DNA of 64,000 nucleotides, from NCBI RefSeq assembly GCF_900496995.4, contig NC_044004.1:55396224-55460223 (forward strand), written 5' to 3'. Shown here one piece after another: positions 42,401 to 52,373 of the stretch; position 1 is the stretch's first letter; the number at the start of each line of letters is the position of its first letter. The position numbers were made by a program, and so were the translations under genes. Below the pieces are notes generated by a model. The model ran no database searches. It was not told the origin of the DNA and was given only the letters and a program-made list of their open reading frames with translations. The stretch is from Aquila chrysaetos chrysaetos. Its lineage: Eukaryota; Chordata; Aves; Accipitriformes; Accipitridae.

Positions 42401-44661
42401 ATTACTCTTTCAACTCAGTTCTCTTTATTTTTAGTCCATTGTTTTATGATGCAGAATAGAGAGTATTTTCCTGTTTGCTTACATTAAAATTTTAAAAGGT
42501 TGTGTTAAGAGCACTACATAATAATGCTCAGGTCGAAGTTTTAACAAAGGTGTTCTACACATCTCCATGTTCGCAAGACCCCTGGAGAGCGTCATGGGGT
42601 TAATATGATGACCTCTTCATCATTTCCATCTATTTACAATGACTATATTAGTGACTATTTTTGATTATCACTTTCTGTGAACAGCCAACCGAACTTCCAA
42701 TTTGCATTTACAGCTTTTCTGGCCCAGTTTCATGATAGACTATTGAAGGGTTTGCTGTTAATTCAGTAAAAACAACATTAAAATGTATTCTGCAAGAGTA
42801 ACTGCCTGTGTTTTCACTCGAAATCATGAGAGACATGGTAATAAATGCAAGCTTCCTCCTAAAGAGATTACAATATTCTGAAGAAATGACTAAACTCTTA
42901 GAAAAGTACTTTGTCTCTGTGGATTTCAAGAAGTTTAGCCAAGGACACAAACGAGATGATTAGCATTTTGCAAAAGGGGAAATCTGTAAGCAAGGGCCAC
43001 ACATCAAGCAAACGGCAGAGTGGGCGATACACTGAGGTCTTTAGATTAGCATTCCAGCAGTATAAAGCCACATGGCCTAGAGATATTCTTTAACCCATTC
43101 AGTTACAACAGAGGAACATCTGCCATCATGCAAAAGCTATGCTGCATAAGCTTCAACAGCTCAGGAATAAGAAAACGAGTAGCCACAAAATACCTAAAAT
43201 ATACCTCTTCCCCACTTGCACCATCTGCACATTAACCTTCAGAGAATAAGATGAAGAAAATTACAGGGTGCATAGTTTCTTATAGACTGACAGTGGCTGA
43301 AGGAGGAAGATAACATGTTTATGTATATTTCACCATAACCTCTCCTCCCTCTTGTAGTCCAAGGACAGGGCAACACAAGTGTTCCTCACACTACTCTGCT
43401 CCCTGCTGAAAAACATCTGTGTTCACACCAACATATGCCCGGGGAATCAAAATGAAAAAACAGACAATTGAAAAGAACCAAGGCAAACTCAACCACTAAA
43501 AGCTGAGCGAACAGTACAATAAAAACAGCTACTGTAGGGTCAGAATACTACAAAGCTTGCAACCACTCATCTCCACAGGTCAGTCTTTAGCCAAGTAAAC
43601 ATTGACATAAAAACACAGTCAACTTCGCTCTAGCAGCTTACATTCTTGATTAAGGAAAGGTATTTCAGTATAAAAGTGTAATTAATCAAAACTCCCATCC
43701 TTCCAAAACAACCTCTTCAGGCACCTTTACTTTCCAGGAACACAGACATGAGGTTAGCTACGAATGCCTGCTAGCTACATAACCACCCTCCTCTATTCTC
43801 ACCAATGTGACGATCACAAGCTCAGTATTGGTTAGAAGGTTTCTCTCCTCTATTATTCCCCACCTTCATCCATAAAACTTCAAGGTGGTTTGCGGTTTTT
43901 TTTCCCCCCCAATTCACCTTTCTAGTCCAAAAAAGCGACTATACCAGGTATGTACTCAACGTGCCTTCAAAGCCCCTCAAAAACACATTCACCCTACCTG
44001 GGTTTGTGCATGTTTCTCATTGCTAAATGGAATATCTCATGAAAAGAGGGGGATCGTACATCTAAAAGCCTTCACCCAACTTTAACATTCTATGCAGTGA
44101 TAAAACCTCATAATTTATGTGGGGGGGGGAATGCTCACCCCCTCCCTCTGTGCTTACGAAATCTGGCATATACATCCAAAACCAGCTGCTTCTCTTTCAA
44201 ATCCAACACATTGAGAAGATGCTAGAAATACTATTATATGCAGGTTACGTTTCACTATACAGTTCTGCCTACTCTACAGCCAGTGCTAGAATGGTGCAAG
44301 AACATACTGTGCAGTCAGGAGATCAAGCAGCACAGCCACGAATCCAAGCAAATGCCCAACCGAGCTTCCCATGGGCTTGCACTTCAGGGGTGGGTGGGAA
44401 TACTGTTTCCTCCCTCCTCCATCCTATCATTGCTGCTACTACTACTACGTGGTAATAGCTAATCATAATAAACCCGTGCCATACACAACCTCGTCCTTGT
44501 GTAATCATTGCCTTAAACAGCACTGTTCAGAGAACTTCGATTGTGATTCTTTTCTTTTTTACTATTTTTATTTAACAGGGATATCAGCACAAAAACACGC
44601 AGATCAGTTGGTTCTCCAGGCCTGGGTGTCTAGCTGCTCCCTCCCCCACCACAAAGCAGAC

Positions 44662-44726
44662 GAGGGGGAAGGAAGGAGAGAGGAGGAAAAAAGGAAAAAA
44701 AAAAAAAAAGGGGGGGGGGGGGGGGG
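44662..44726 (+). repeat. Homopurine tract ending in A15G17
   Basis: An uninterrupted 65-bp purine tract on the plus strand ends with 15 A followed by 17 G, at the downstream edge of the CpG island inside intron 1. In the TSPAN5 pre-mRNA it would be a C17U15 pyrimidine tract. It is a candidate for triplex or G-quadruplex structure, and its exact length may be unreliable in assemblies. Confidence 0.9.
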
Positions 44727-45090
44727 CAAGAAACCCTCTTCGCACCTACAACAAAAGCAATTACGAGGTCCGGAAGGGAAGGGGCATCGGCAGCCGCCGA
44801 AGGTGCAGGAATGCAGCACGCCAACTTGCCCGGGGAAGGGCTCCCCGGAGCCCGGCGGGCGGGAGGCGGCTGAGACGGCGGCACCCCCGGGCCTCGCGCG
44901 ACCCACCCCGCGCGAAGCCCCATTCAAACCCCCAACCGCCGGCCTCGCGCCCAACTGTCACGCACGACCCGCGGCTCCGCTTTCACACGTCCCTCAGTTT
45001 ATATTTCTGGCCGTGCCCAGCCCGGGAGCGGCGGCAGGGGAGGAGGAGAAAGGTGGCAGAGGAAGACACGAAGCGCCGTGCGACCGGCCC

Positions 45091-45096
45091 ACTTAC
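45091..45096 (-). other. TSPAN5: 5' splice donor of TSPAN5 exon 1
   Basis: Read on the minus strand, the last exon codon TGG is followed directly by GTAAGT, a consensus U1 donor. The junction falls between codons 27 and 28 (phase 0). The frame continues open past the donor into GC-rich sequence unlike tetraspanin, so the coding part must end here. Confidence 0.92.
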
Positions 45097-45177
45097 CCAG
45101 AAAATGACATTGAAGCCGAAGATGAAATATTTGATGCAACAACTGACTTCAGGCCCCTTGTAGTGCTTCCCGGACAT
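45097..45177 (-). CDS. TSPAN5: Tetraspanin-5, first coding exon (partial gene)
   Basis: The exon encodes 27 residues beginning MSGKHYKGPEVSCC and ending GFNVIFW, which matches the N-terminus of vertebrate TSPAN5 as I remember it. The paralogues TSPAN17 and TSPAN14 differ clearly here. Residues 1-16 are the cytosolic tail. Cys13-Cys14 form the juxtamembrane pair expected to be palmitoylated. Residues 17-27 begin transmembrane helix 1, including the polar Asn23 typical of tetraspanins. The start is secure: a TGA lies in frame at 45187-45189, and the ATG has A at -3. The exon ends in phase 0 at a GTAAGT donor. TSPAN5 is a TspanC8 tetraspanin that binds ADAM10 and controls its exit from the ER, trafficking and substrate choice (established for the family). 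The large extracellular loop with its eight cysteines lies in later exons, which I did not find in this window. Confidence 0.93.
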
Positions 45178-45190
45178 CCTCTGCGCTCAT
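45149..45190 (-). promoter_or_regulatory. Upstream ORF overlapping the TSPAN5 start codon
   Basis: An ATG at 45188-45190 opens a 13-codon frame ending in TGA at 45149-45151, reading MSAEDVREALQGA. It starts 13 nt before the TSPAN5 ATG in the +1 frame and ends inside the coding sequence, so ribosomes that use it would bypass the main start. Its context is weak (T at -3, A at +4), while the TSPAN5 ATG has A at -3, so leaky scanning is the likely outcome. Confidence 0.6.
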
Positions 45191-45238
45191 GAAGACACTT
45201 TGCTCGCAGCCAGGGTGAGAACCAAAGGGGGGAAAATG

Positions 45239-45264
45239 AAAAAAAAAAAAAAAGGGGGGGGGGG
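45239..45264 (+). repeat. A15G11 tract in the TSPAN5 leader
   Basis: Fifteen A followed by eleven G on the plus strand, 62 bp upstream of the TSPAN5 ATG. On the mRNA strand it is C11U15, resembling a binding tract for polypyrimidine-tract or poly(C) binding proteins. It repeats the composition and orientation of the A15G17 tract about 510 bp away. Confidence 0.9.
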
Positions 45265-45306
45265 AATAAAAGGAAGGGGAGCTGGGGGCGGCGCGGCGGG
45301 CAGGGC

Positions 45307-45432
45307 TCAGCGCCGGCTGCGCGCCCTGGGGAGATGCGACGGGAGCGGCGCGGCGGCGGGTCGACTCCGACTTGCCGGGCGCCGGGGATGGCCGGCGAGC
45401 AGCTCCCACCTCCTCCTCCTCTTCTCCCGCAT
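45307..45432 (-). promoter_or_regulatory. Upstream ORF in the TSPAN5 leader (41 codons)
   Basis: An ATG at 45430-45432 opens a 41-codon, arginine-rich frame (begins MREKRRRRWELL) closed by TGA at 45307-45309, about 130 nt before the TSPAN5 start. It lies in the transcript only if transcription begins upstream of 45432, which the CCAAT box position suggests. The composition simply reflects GC-rich DNA, so the peptide itself is unlikely to matter. Confidence 0.35.
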
Positions 45433-45630
45433 GGAGGAGGCCCCGGCTACTCGCAGCGGGAGGCGGGGAGAGAGAAGGAGAGGGGGCGGCCGCCGGGGAA
45501 GGAGCCGCCGGGAGGTCCCCGGGCAGAGGCGCGGGGCTCGCCGCCGCCACAGCCACAGCCCGCCGCCGCGCCGCGCTGCCCTGCCCTGCCCTGCCCGAGC
45601 CGCGAGGCGCCCCCAGCCCTCCCGTGCAAC

Positions 45631-45654
45631 GCTCGCTCGCTCGCTCGCTCGCTC
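45631..45654 (+). repeat. (GCTC)6 tetranucleotide repeat
   Basis: Six perfect GCTC units lie in the presumed 5' leader or core promoter of TSPAN5. Repeats of this kind vary in length between individuals and, if transcribed, would add GAGC units to the leader. Confidence 0.85.
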
Positions 45655-45693
45655 CCTTCCCCGCCCCCACAGCGACAGCGGCGACGGCCGCCC

Positions 45694-45704
45694 CGCGCGC
45701 GCGC
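45694..45704. repeat. Short alternating CG run
   Basis: An 11-bp uninterrupted CGCGCGCGCGC run lies close to the inferred start site. Alternating CG favours Z-DNA under negative supercoiling. Confidence 0.7.
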
Positions 45705-45757
45705 TCCGCCCCGGGGGAGGCGGGGAAAGCCGCGCCACTGGTCGCCCCGGGGGCGTG

Positions 45758-45779
45758 ATTGGCGTCGCTCCCCGCCAAT
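45758..45779. promoter_or_regulatory. Pair of inverted CCAAT boxes (NF-Y type)
   Basis: ATTGG at 45758-45762 and CCAAT at 45775-45779 form a head-to-head pair 12 bp apart, about 590 bp upstream of the TSPAN5 ATG and embedded in GC-rich DNA. Paired CCAAT boxes are a classic NF-Y arrangement in CpG-island promoters. NF-Y occupancy is inferred. Confidence 0.6.
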
Positions 45780-45820
45780 CCGACTGCGAGGCGGCCGCCC
45801 CCCCCCGCCCAGGCGCCCTA

Positions 45821-45840
45821 GGGGCGGGGCGGGGGCGGCT
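45821..45840. promoter_or_regulatory. GC-box cluster (Sp1/KLF type)
   Basis: Overlapping GGGGCGGGGC and GGGGGCGG motifs lie about 45 bp beyond the CCAAT pair, upstream relative to TSPAN5. Many weaker GC boxes occur through the island; this is the densest. Confidence 0.55.
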
Positions 45841-46059
45841 CCCCGGCGCCCCCTCCTCTACCTCTCCCCCCACACCCACCCCCCACCCCCCCATCCCCGC
45901 TTTCCTCCGTGGCGTGCCCCAGCGGCGGGGTCCCGGCGGTCCCGGCGGGCGGGGGGGCGGGGCTGGCGAAGGGGGCGGCGGTGAAGCGGTTCCCGTAGGG
46001 GCTGATGGCAGGGGGGCTGTGCCCGCCGGCCTTTGTCTGCGGCGGCGGCTGCCGGCTGG

Positions 46060-46069
46060 GTTACGTAAC
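46060..46069. promoter_or_regulatory. Perfect D-box palindrome (PAR-bZIP / NFIL3 site)
   Basis: GTTACGTAAC is a perfect 10-bp palindrome and matches the optimal site for DBP/TEF/HLF activators and the NFIL3 (E4BP4) repressor. It lies about 880 bp upstream of the TSPAN5 ATG, still inside the CpG island. Binding is inferred from the motif alone. Confidence 0.5.
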
Positions 46070-46597
46070 GGGGCCGGCGGGCCTCAGGGTGGCCGTTGGA
46101 GCGGCCCTTTGGGGCAGACCCGGCGGGGGGCGGGGGAGGGGTGTTGGGGGCCGCACCTGTCAGCGCTGAGGTAAATGCGGTTCGTTTTGTGTTAGGTGCC
46201 CGTGAGGAGTGACGGTATCCGACCAGCCCGTCGCTTGGCTGCGGGTTTGTAAGGCGAAGTCGAGGTTTCTTCCATTCTTTCTTCCTGCGCCACCTCCCTC
46301 GGCAAAGCCCCCGCCGGGTTTCCCCAGCCGTGGCCTCGCACAAAACGCAGAGGTGCCGGGCCGGGGGACTCCCTGCCTCCGACAGCCGTGGGGTGACACG
46401 GGCCGGCCAGTGCCGAGTCAGTGAGGAGTAACACGGCCTGGCTGGTGTGAGGGAGGAGACGACAACGGCCCATAGCATGCACGGGGAGAAAAGCCAGGAG
46501 AGCAGCACGGTTCTAGGTTGGCTGCGGTAATGAGAAGGAGCAAGACCGCAATTGTACTGTGGAGGTTATTCTGAATGGGTGCCTTCAGATCACCTCC

Positions 46598-46603
46598 CAC
46601 GTG
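46598..46603. promoter_or_regulatory. Canonical E-box CACGTG
   Basis: A CACGTG hexamer lies just outside the CpG island, about 530 bp beyond the D-box palindrome. It could bind USF, MYC/MAX or CLOCK/BMAL1. A single hexamer is weak evidence. Confidence 0.25.
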
Positions 46604-49263
46604 AACTCATATGCATTACACGCACAGGAACACATGAAAAACTGTTTTACAATGTTTTCTAGAGTTTATAGTTTAACATAGTCTGAATTTATATTGAACC
46701 TGCCAACTGTAAAGTTACGGGGCTTAGTTGTATTCATACGCTGTTTGGGATTCAGAGTCTGCATGGTCCGCTGGCATTAACAGCATAATTAATAGCATTT
46801 CTTTGCTGAAAAATTTCATCATTTCAATGTTTCAAGTTTTTGGAGTTTCCTGGTCCAGCTATAAGTGCAATACTTTTAATTCAAAAGATGGAGGACTTCT
46901 TTGTAATAAATTACATTTCCCATCCCTACAAGGCTGCAAGATAACATGCTTCCAAAAGTCTGTCAGGTCTGGTAGATGTTGAGAAGAAAAATCATCTGCT
47001 GAAATTGATCTGTGAAAAAAAGCAATGTTATTGGTAAATGAGAAATTAGTGCAACACGTCTATACAATTTTACTATGACTGTATAGTTCACCACATGAAC
47101 GTTATCCCTGTGTCTATTGTTAGAGAATTGTTAACGCTGTGTCTTTGCAAGACCATCCATGGGAAGAGGGGAATAATTAGTAATGCGTAGGTTCTGTACC
47201 AATGAGTAAAAGCACATCACCACTTACAGTAGGGTATGGTAATAATGTATTATATTAAGGTGCTGTTTTTACAAGTGGCTTCAAATATTGGTGACAACCT
47301 GTACAAACATTTATAATATTACTGTCATAACACCCTACTAACACCACGTGTTGGCACCCTTTAGCATTTTAATGCTTCACAGGCAAGAGGAAAATATTGC
47401 AGAGTAATATTTATAATGATAAATTCAGTAACAATCTCAGATGGTTTACCTATTAATCCATTCATTCCCAATCAACAACTTAAAAAGAAATGCAACCTAC
47501 ATCAACTATATCATCATATTACATGACATCACTTGCTTTCTCAATCAAGAATAGCATTATCATTGTCAAGTGTCATTTTAAAGTCAAAAGCATTTCACAT
47601 TGTCCCATCATCTGATCAGCTTAAGGAGAACTTAGGACGTCTGGTGTTAATGGTTAGACTGCTCATTTGAAGAGGGTATTGAACACAAAACCCTGCTCTT
47701 TTTAATTCACTTTGTGTGTAGGGTTCCTGTGCAGCCTCAGAAATGAGCAACCAAACAGCAAAGGCAGCAGAACAGCTTTGATGTAGGTAATTGATCTTTC
47801 AGAATGCCAGCTGGAACAGAGTCCTCTGCACCTGCAGCAGCCTCTGATTTACAAACACATTTTGTCTCCCGTCCTAAACAAACAGGGATTAAAAAAACCA
47901 TCCTTTGGCTTTGTGCCATCTCTTGTGGATCGCTTCTCACATGCTTTGGCCACCTAGGTCTGGAAGCTGAGCAAGATGACTGACAGCACTTTAAATTCAC
48001 TGTTAGTTACCAGTCAACACTGAGTTCCAGTGTGATGTTTTGGCACAAAAGCCTGAGGCAGTATTAAGCAGGAGCAATATTACCTTTTCTTGCAGTATGG
48101 CAAGACAGTTATTCAAATTCTGTTAGTTTATAATTCATCTGACTAGTCACAGGAGTACTAATGGACAGTATTTCAATGACAAAGCAATGTTTCTTGTAGC
48201 ACCATGCTTCATAACACCAGGCAACACTTTGATTTACTACTGACATCAGAGAAAAAGTCCCATCCGGATGATTAAATCTACTTCCTATCTCTAAGATGCA
48301 GATATCAGTGGACTTCCTCTGACCAAAGACTGGCCAAGTCTAATGCTAGTAAGTGCAGGAAGTTTGAGAAGTTTGTATCTTCAAAGGGGCATAGTTGCAG
48401 ACTCTGAAATTCTTACTTCCCACCAAGTAGAGAGCTCTCATCCCAATTCCTCAGTTCAATCATTTCTTAGATCCAGCACCTCTGTCTTTGTGTCAGCTCC
48501 TGGTTTTTGATCTATGAATTCTTTGACATTTTCCAGGGAAAAAAATGCAAGTCTGAGTGACTCAAAATGAGAAATGGCTAAGCAGCACATTGAAGACTGT
48601 AGTTCCATGAGTTATCGCATTGCTAATCTCACCACGTGACACATTTAGTGAGATAAAGAGTTGTGGTCTAAGAAAAGTTCAACATCTGTGTCCCTAAGTC
48701 TAGTTATTTCCTAGACACTTAATTTTAGTTGAAATTCATAGGATAGCAGTATTTTTCCATGGGGAAACTATAGAGCTTTCTGACACACAACAAGATTTAT
48801 AGAGTCAGAGGTATTATCTACCTCAGAATATTTTCCAACCTAAATATCATACTAGCTTGTAATGCTATTTGTGTTCACTTGATGGTTTTGCAACCATGAA
48901 AACACTTTGTTTTCTGCTTAGCAAATGAGTCACCACTGTTGAGGGGGCATTTTTTAGGTTTAAAAGGAGTTCTGAGATAAGAATTTCATAGGACCAAACT
49001 CAAGTGGTGATACAAGTTGTATTGGCCTTGGTGGAATTACAAGCCGTGTCCCAGCTGTGAACACGACTTCAGCTTCCCACAAGAATAACTCAAATATTTT
49101 CAGTTAATTCACAAGTGCAAGTACTGACTAATTACTGTTATGGCTAACACTGGTTAGTGGCTTTCTGGTGAGTATTGAGCTGCTTTTTCAGTATGAAACT
49201 AAAGTCTCAATCCTGGATAGTAATATCCTCTTGCAAGACCAACCCAACATCATTGTAATCTGA

Positions 49264-49283
49264 TAACAACAACATTGTTGTTA
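49264..49283. repeat. Perfect inverted repeat, 9-bp arms, 2-bp centre
   Basis: TAACAACAA, CA, TTGTTGTTA. The arms are exactly complementary. It is AT-rich and therefore easier to extrude than a GC-rich one, but no function is suggested. Confidence 0.8.
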
Positions 49284-52200
49284 GGATGATTCACAAAGCA
49301 TTAAGCATGTCTATACATCTACAGAGTTAAGAGGCCAGAATCTGAAGCTAAGGCATACAAAATAATAACTGATAACCAATTGCATTATGTCTGATTTTAC
49401 TTTCTCAAGATAATGTGTATCTGAGCCTTAATTTTCTTTCTGCAAATGCTGTACTTTCGGTGTAAGGGTCCGTTATTTCATGTGTTCTTAAAGTAAGGAT
49501 AACTGTATAAAGAAACTGCAAGTTGTATTCATGCGAGTTCCCACCAGCATTTGGCAAGTTTTGGAACAAAGATGATGAGAGCTACTAACCGGGATGCAAA
49601 TTACTTACAGAGAACTACCAAGTATCAGCAATAATGGTCACAAAGTCTACTCAGCCAAGTTCTACTGCTTGCAATCTGCAAGCCGGTTTGTTCAAGATGA
49701 GCCCAGACAAGTCTTGCAGCAGTCTAAGCAGATAGACATGAAGACGCAGCCTCAGAAGTCCCTTTGGAGCAAACATATGCAAAATGAGATATGCAGACCG
49801 CTAGTGCCAGAATCGCTACTTTAAAACTGTAGGGAAGAATAATGCACCCTGCTATTTCTTTCCTGCAAGAGAAGGAAGAGGTATTTTTTGTGCCAAGCAC
49901 CTCGAGCCAGGAGCTGCTACCTCTGCTGCTTGGGAGAGGAAGGGGTGGGAGTGGTGGCACGCTTCCTCCCTCACACTGTGCGGTCAAAGCAAAGGAGCAG
50001 CTGGGGCTGCAGCTGCACCATGGTGGTGCTTGGGGCAAACATTCAGAAACACAGTTCTGTTTCTGTAGTGGAGTGCCTCAGCAAGCCTCTGTTCTGGAGA
50101 TTTTTACAGAACTCTTTCGTATTAATTCCCCTGACAAGTCTGTACAATGGTGAAGCAGGAATAGTATGACATACCTGGTCCATAGCTCACTGTCACACAG
50201 TGACTGCAGGTGTGGTTCCAAACGCTCTTACATCCAAACTGGCTCCAAAATGCATTAACTATAAGGTACTTCTTACAACCACTTTATACACAGGACAGTG
50301 ATGGGGCTTAATAAGATAAAACATGCATTATTCTACAAAAGAGACACAGATTTGCAGTCCTGAATTAGGGGTGGCCACAATCAGAATATGGGCAGTTGCC
50401 TCCCCTTTCATTACTGGTGCTACATGACCATGGTCATTAATATGGATATAAACTCAGACTCCAGTGCCAGATTTATCCTTCTAACTTTGTATTGCTAAAG
50501 GCAGTGGACAAACTCTGCAACTTTGGAAACTGTTCCCTTCCCAAACACAGACTATTGCTTGTGTATACTTGAAGGTTCTGTCTGGTATAATTTCTTGACA
50601 ATGCTCTGTCCAAAAGGGCAACCGATGTTTATCCTATGATGAAGCACCATATGATTTTCCTAAGTTAAGGTCCATTAGGTTTTTCAAGGCCCTCTGAGTT
50701 CCTCTCAGCCATTCTTCATCAAATAACATGGGACACTCTCACTTCACAGCTCAGAGGTTTAACATATGGTGTTTGCTCTGTAAGAGCACTCAGGAGAGTG
50801 AGGATTTCCTCTGAGTGTGCTTTTAATGGTGATAAGATTTTCTGCAAATTCACCATTTTAAGTAATCTTCGAACATGTTTCCCTTCAAGGGTCTCCTTTA
50901 CTCAGCCCTAAGCCACCTGAGCTTCCCCCATCCCTCCTCCTGGGCAGATTTTTGTTTTTCCTGGGGTCCTGGATCAGACTTGTCCACACAAACAATCCCT
51001 CAGGAATCACTCTGGCATCTCCTTCCAGGCAGATCTGTAAAGCTGTCAGAAGGTCAGGGACTGGAAGCAGGAGGTAGGATGAGAGAGCACAAGACTGCAA
51101 ATCTGGTTGTTGCAGGCTTTAAATGCAAGTTGCAGTCAGAGTGGTGGGAGGAGAGGCTAGCAGACCAATTCATCTCAGAGCCCAGCTTTTAGAAAAGCTT
51201 TCAGCCATGGCCTGGCCAAGAGTTGAGCTAAAAGGTGTTGGAGTAGATGTTTGGCCAGCCTGGTTGGGAGTTCAGCCCCCAGACCTCTATGCAGGCAAGG
51301 CCTTAAATCATCTTGCTGAGAACAGAGTGGGAAAAGCCAACTGTGCAACAAGCTCTCATTTTAAATCTAAGCAACACTTTTTCCATTGTTTTTTGATGAA
51401 AATGGCTGTAGAGATGCTGTGACCTGAAGGGACTCTATGTCATTGCCTTCACAGCAGAGAGTTGATCCAAAATCCTCTGGGGAGGGTGATGAGGTGCTCA
51501 AGGGAGCCAGCACCTGCTGGAGGAGGCCCCAGATCTGCAGTGCAGTCCAGCTGCAGGGAGCCACCTCCTAACCTCTGGTAGGAACATGCTTGCTCATCTG
51601 AGCTATGGCAATAGCAGTGGCAAAAGGGCTGCCATCTCTGCTGTGACATTGGTGTCTCCTGTCTGTCAGACTACATGACAGAACGTATTCAGGGCCTCTA
51701 ACAGTTTATTAGGACTGTACAAGAGTTCTGCAAGTGAGCTGATAAGCCCAAAGGAAGGTGGTTGATATGTTTAACCTGATTTCCTCACAATTTTGTGTCT
51801 GGTTCTTCATACGTATCTTCTCTGTTCACATCTGACAACAGTTACCACATAGCAGGATCAAAGATACCAGAGTTTCCTTTACCTTTGGTATTGACACTTT
51901 TGATTTCTCAGATGTTACGCAAAGACAGCTGCCACAACAAACATAGTGCTTTTAATAGCACCAGTGAACAGGTATGTTACAGCAATATTCTGTATTGTTT
52001 ATATCGGTGGACCTGCTTAGGAACAAGGTACATAAAACACATTTTTTAAACATTCCCCAAAGGCATAAAAAAGCAGTACTAGAGTCATTACAAAACCATG
52101 CTGTGTTGTTAGGGCTTTTTACTTCCCACAGTGTCATGGGAAGAATACACGATGCCTGTGGTAATGCTACATCTTTGGCAGATAGTCCTCTGTGCTCAGC

Positions 52201-52373
52201 AATAGCATGCCATTTGTGACAGGATCAAGTAGCAGAAGACTCAAGCTAGCCACACGATTCCTCTACTTACTTGGGAACTCCAGTAATTTGAAGAGTTCAA
52301 AGAGCAAGTAAACTGGGTCCAGACTTTGTTTCTGGTCTACTTCCAAGTGCAAGCTTACACTTCATAATAACCT

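Larger units (their letters stand above)
30244..44661. other. Intronic DNA, no gene seen
   Basis: Holds A24 runs (30794-30817, 32759-32782), T18 (31237-31254), a TA-rich tract (35157-35198) and a C/A-rich low-complexity stretch (39400-39464). A minus-strand ATG frame of 128 codons at 36466-36852 lies on the TSPAN5 strand but resembles no TSPAN5 exon. Confidence 0.7.
1..45090 (-). other. TSPAN5: TSPAN5 intron 1 (5' part; runs off the window)
   Basis: This stretch is downstream of exon 1 in the direction of transcription. I looked on the minus strand for the next expected TSPAN5 blocks (the GLWAW-containing helix 1/loop exon and the CCG-containing large loop) and saw none. No splice-flanked open frame stood out either. 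The DNA is AT-rich with frequent A/T runs, three CR1 fragments, one solo LTR and several microsatellites. A first intron of tens of kilobases or more is known for this gene in vertebrates. The alternative, that an unrecognised exon or nested non-coding RNA lies here, cannot be excluded by eye. Confidence 0.8.
45178..45700 (-). other. TSPAN5: Presumed 5' untranslated leader of TSPAN5
   Basis: The upstream limit is an inference: CCAAT boxes usually sit 60-100 bp before the start site, which would place transcription start near 45660-45700 and give a leader of about 500 nt. The leader is GC-rich, includes a C11T15 tract on the mRNA strand and contains two upstream ATGs. A cap-mapping dataset would fix the real start. 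Confidence 0.5.
44770..46430 (-). promoter_or_regulatory. TSPAN5: CpG-island promoter of TSPAN5
   Basis: GC content and CpG density rise abruptly near 44770 and fall back near 46430, against an otherwise AT-rich window. The island covers exon 1, its leader and about 1.2 kb upstream of the start codon. It has CCAAT boxes and GC boxes but no convincing TATA box on the minus strand, so it looks like a dispersed, broadly active promoter. Boundaries are by eye. Such islands often fire in both directions, so a divergent plus-strand non-coding transcript is possible but not shown. Confidence 0.88.

Noticed and set aside
45190..45264. C/T tract plus downstream AG as a 3' splice acceptor making the coding exon the second exon
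   Set aside because: The tract resembles an acceptor, but the surrounding CpG island, the CCAAT boxes further upstream and the absence of a clear partner donor favour a single continuous leader. RNA-seq could reverse this.
45149..45778. 209-codon minus-strand frame ending at the overlapping upstream ORF
   Set aside because: It begins at TTG, not ATG, and its only ATG is the upstream start at 45190. It is GC-rich leader or promoter sequence.
44371..46174. Long open frames through the CpG island (up to 324 codons, both strands)
   Set aside because: They are low-complexity Gly/Arg/Pro/Ala translations of GC-rich DNA, overlap each other in several frames and include the homopurine tracts. Only the 27-codon TSPAN5 exon has a family match and a splice donor.
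49594..49824. 76-codon plus-strand ATG frame upstream of TSPAN5
   Set aside because: The translation looks balanced, but it is short, has no neighbouring exon or polyadenylation signal and matches no family I know.
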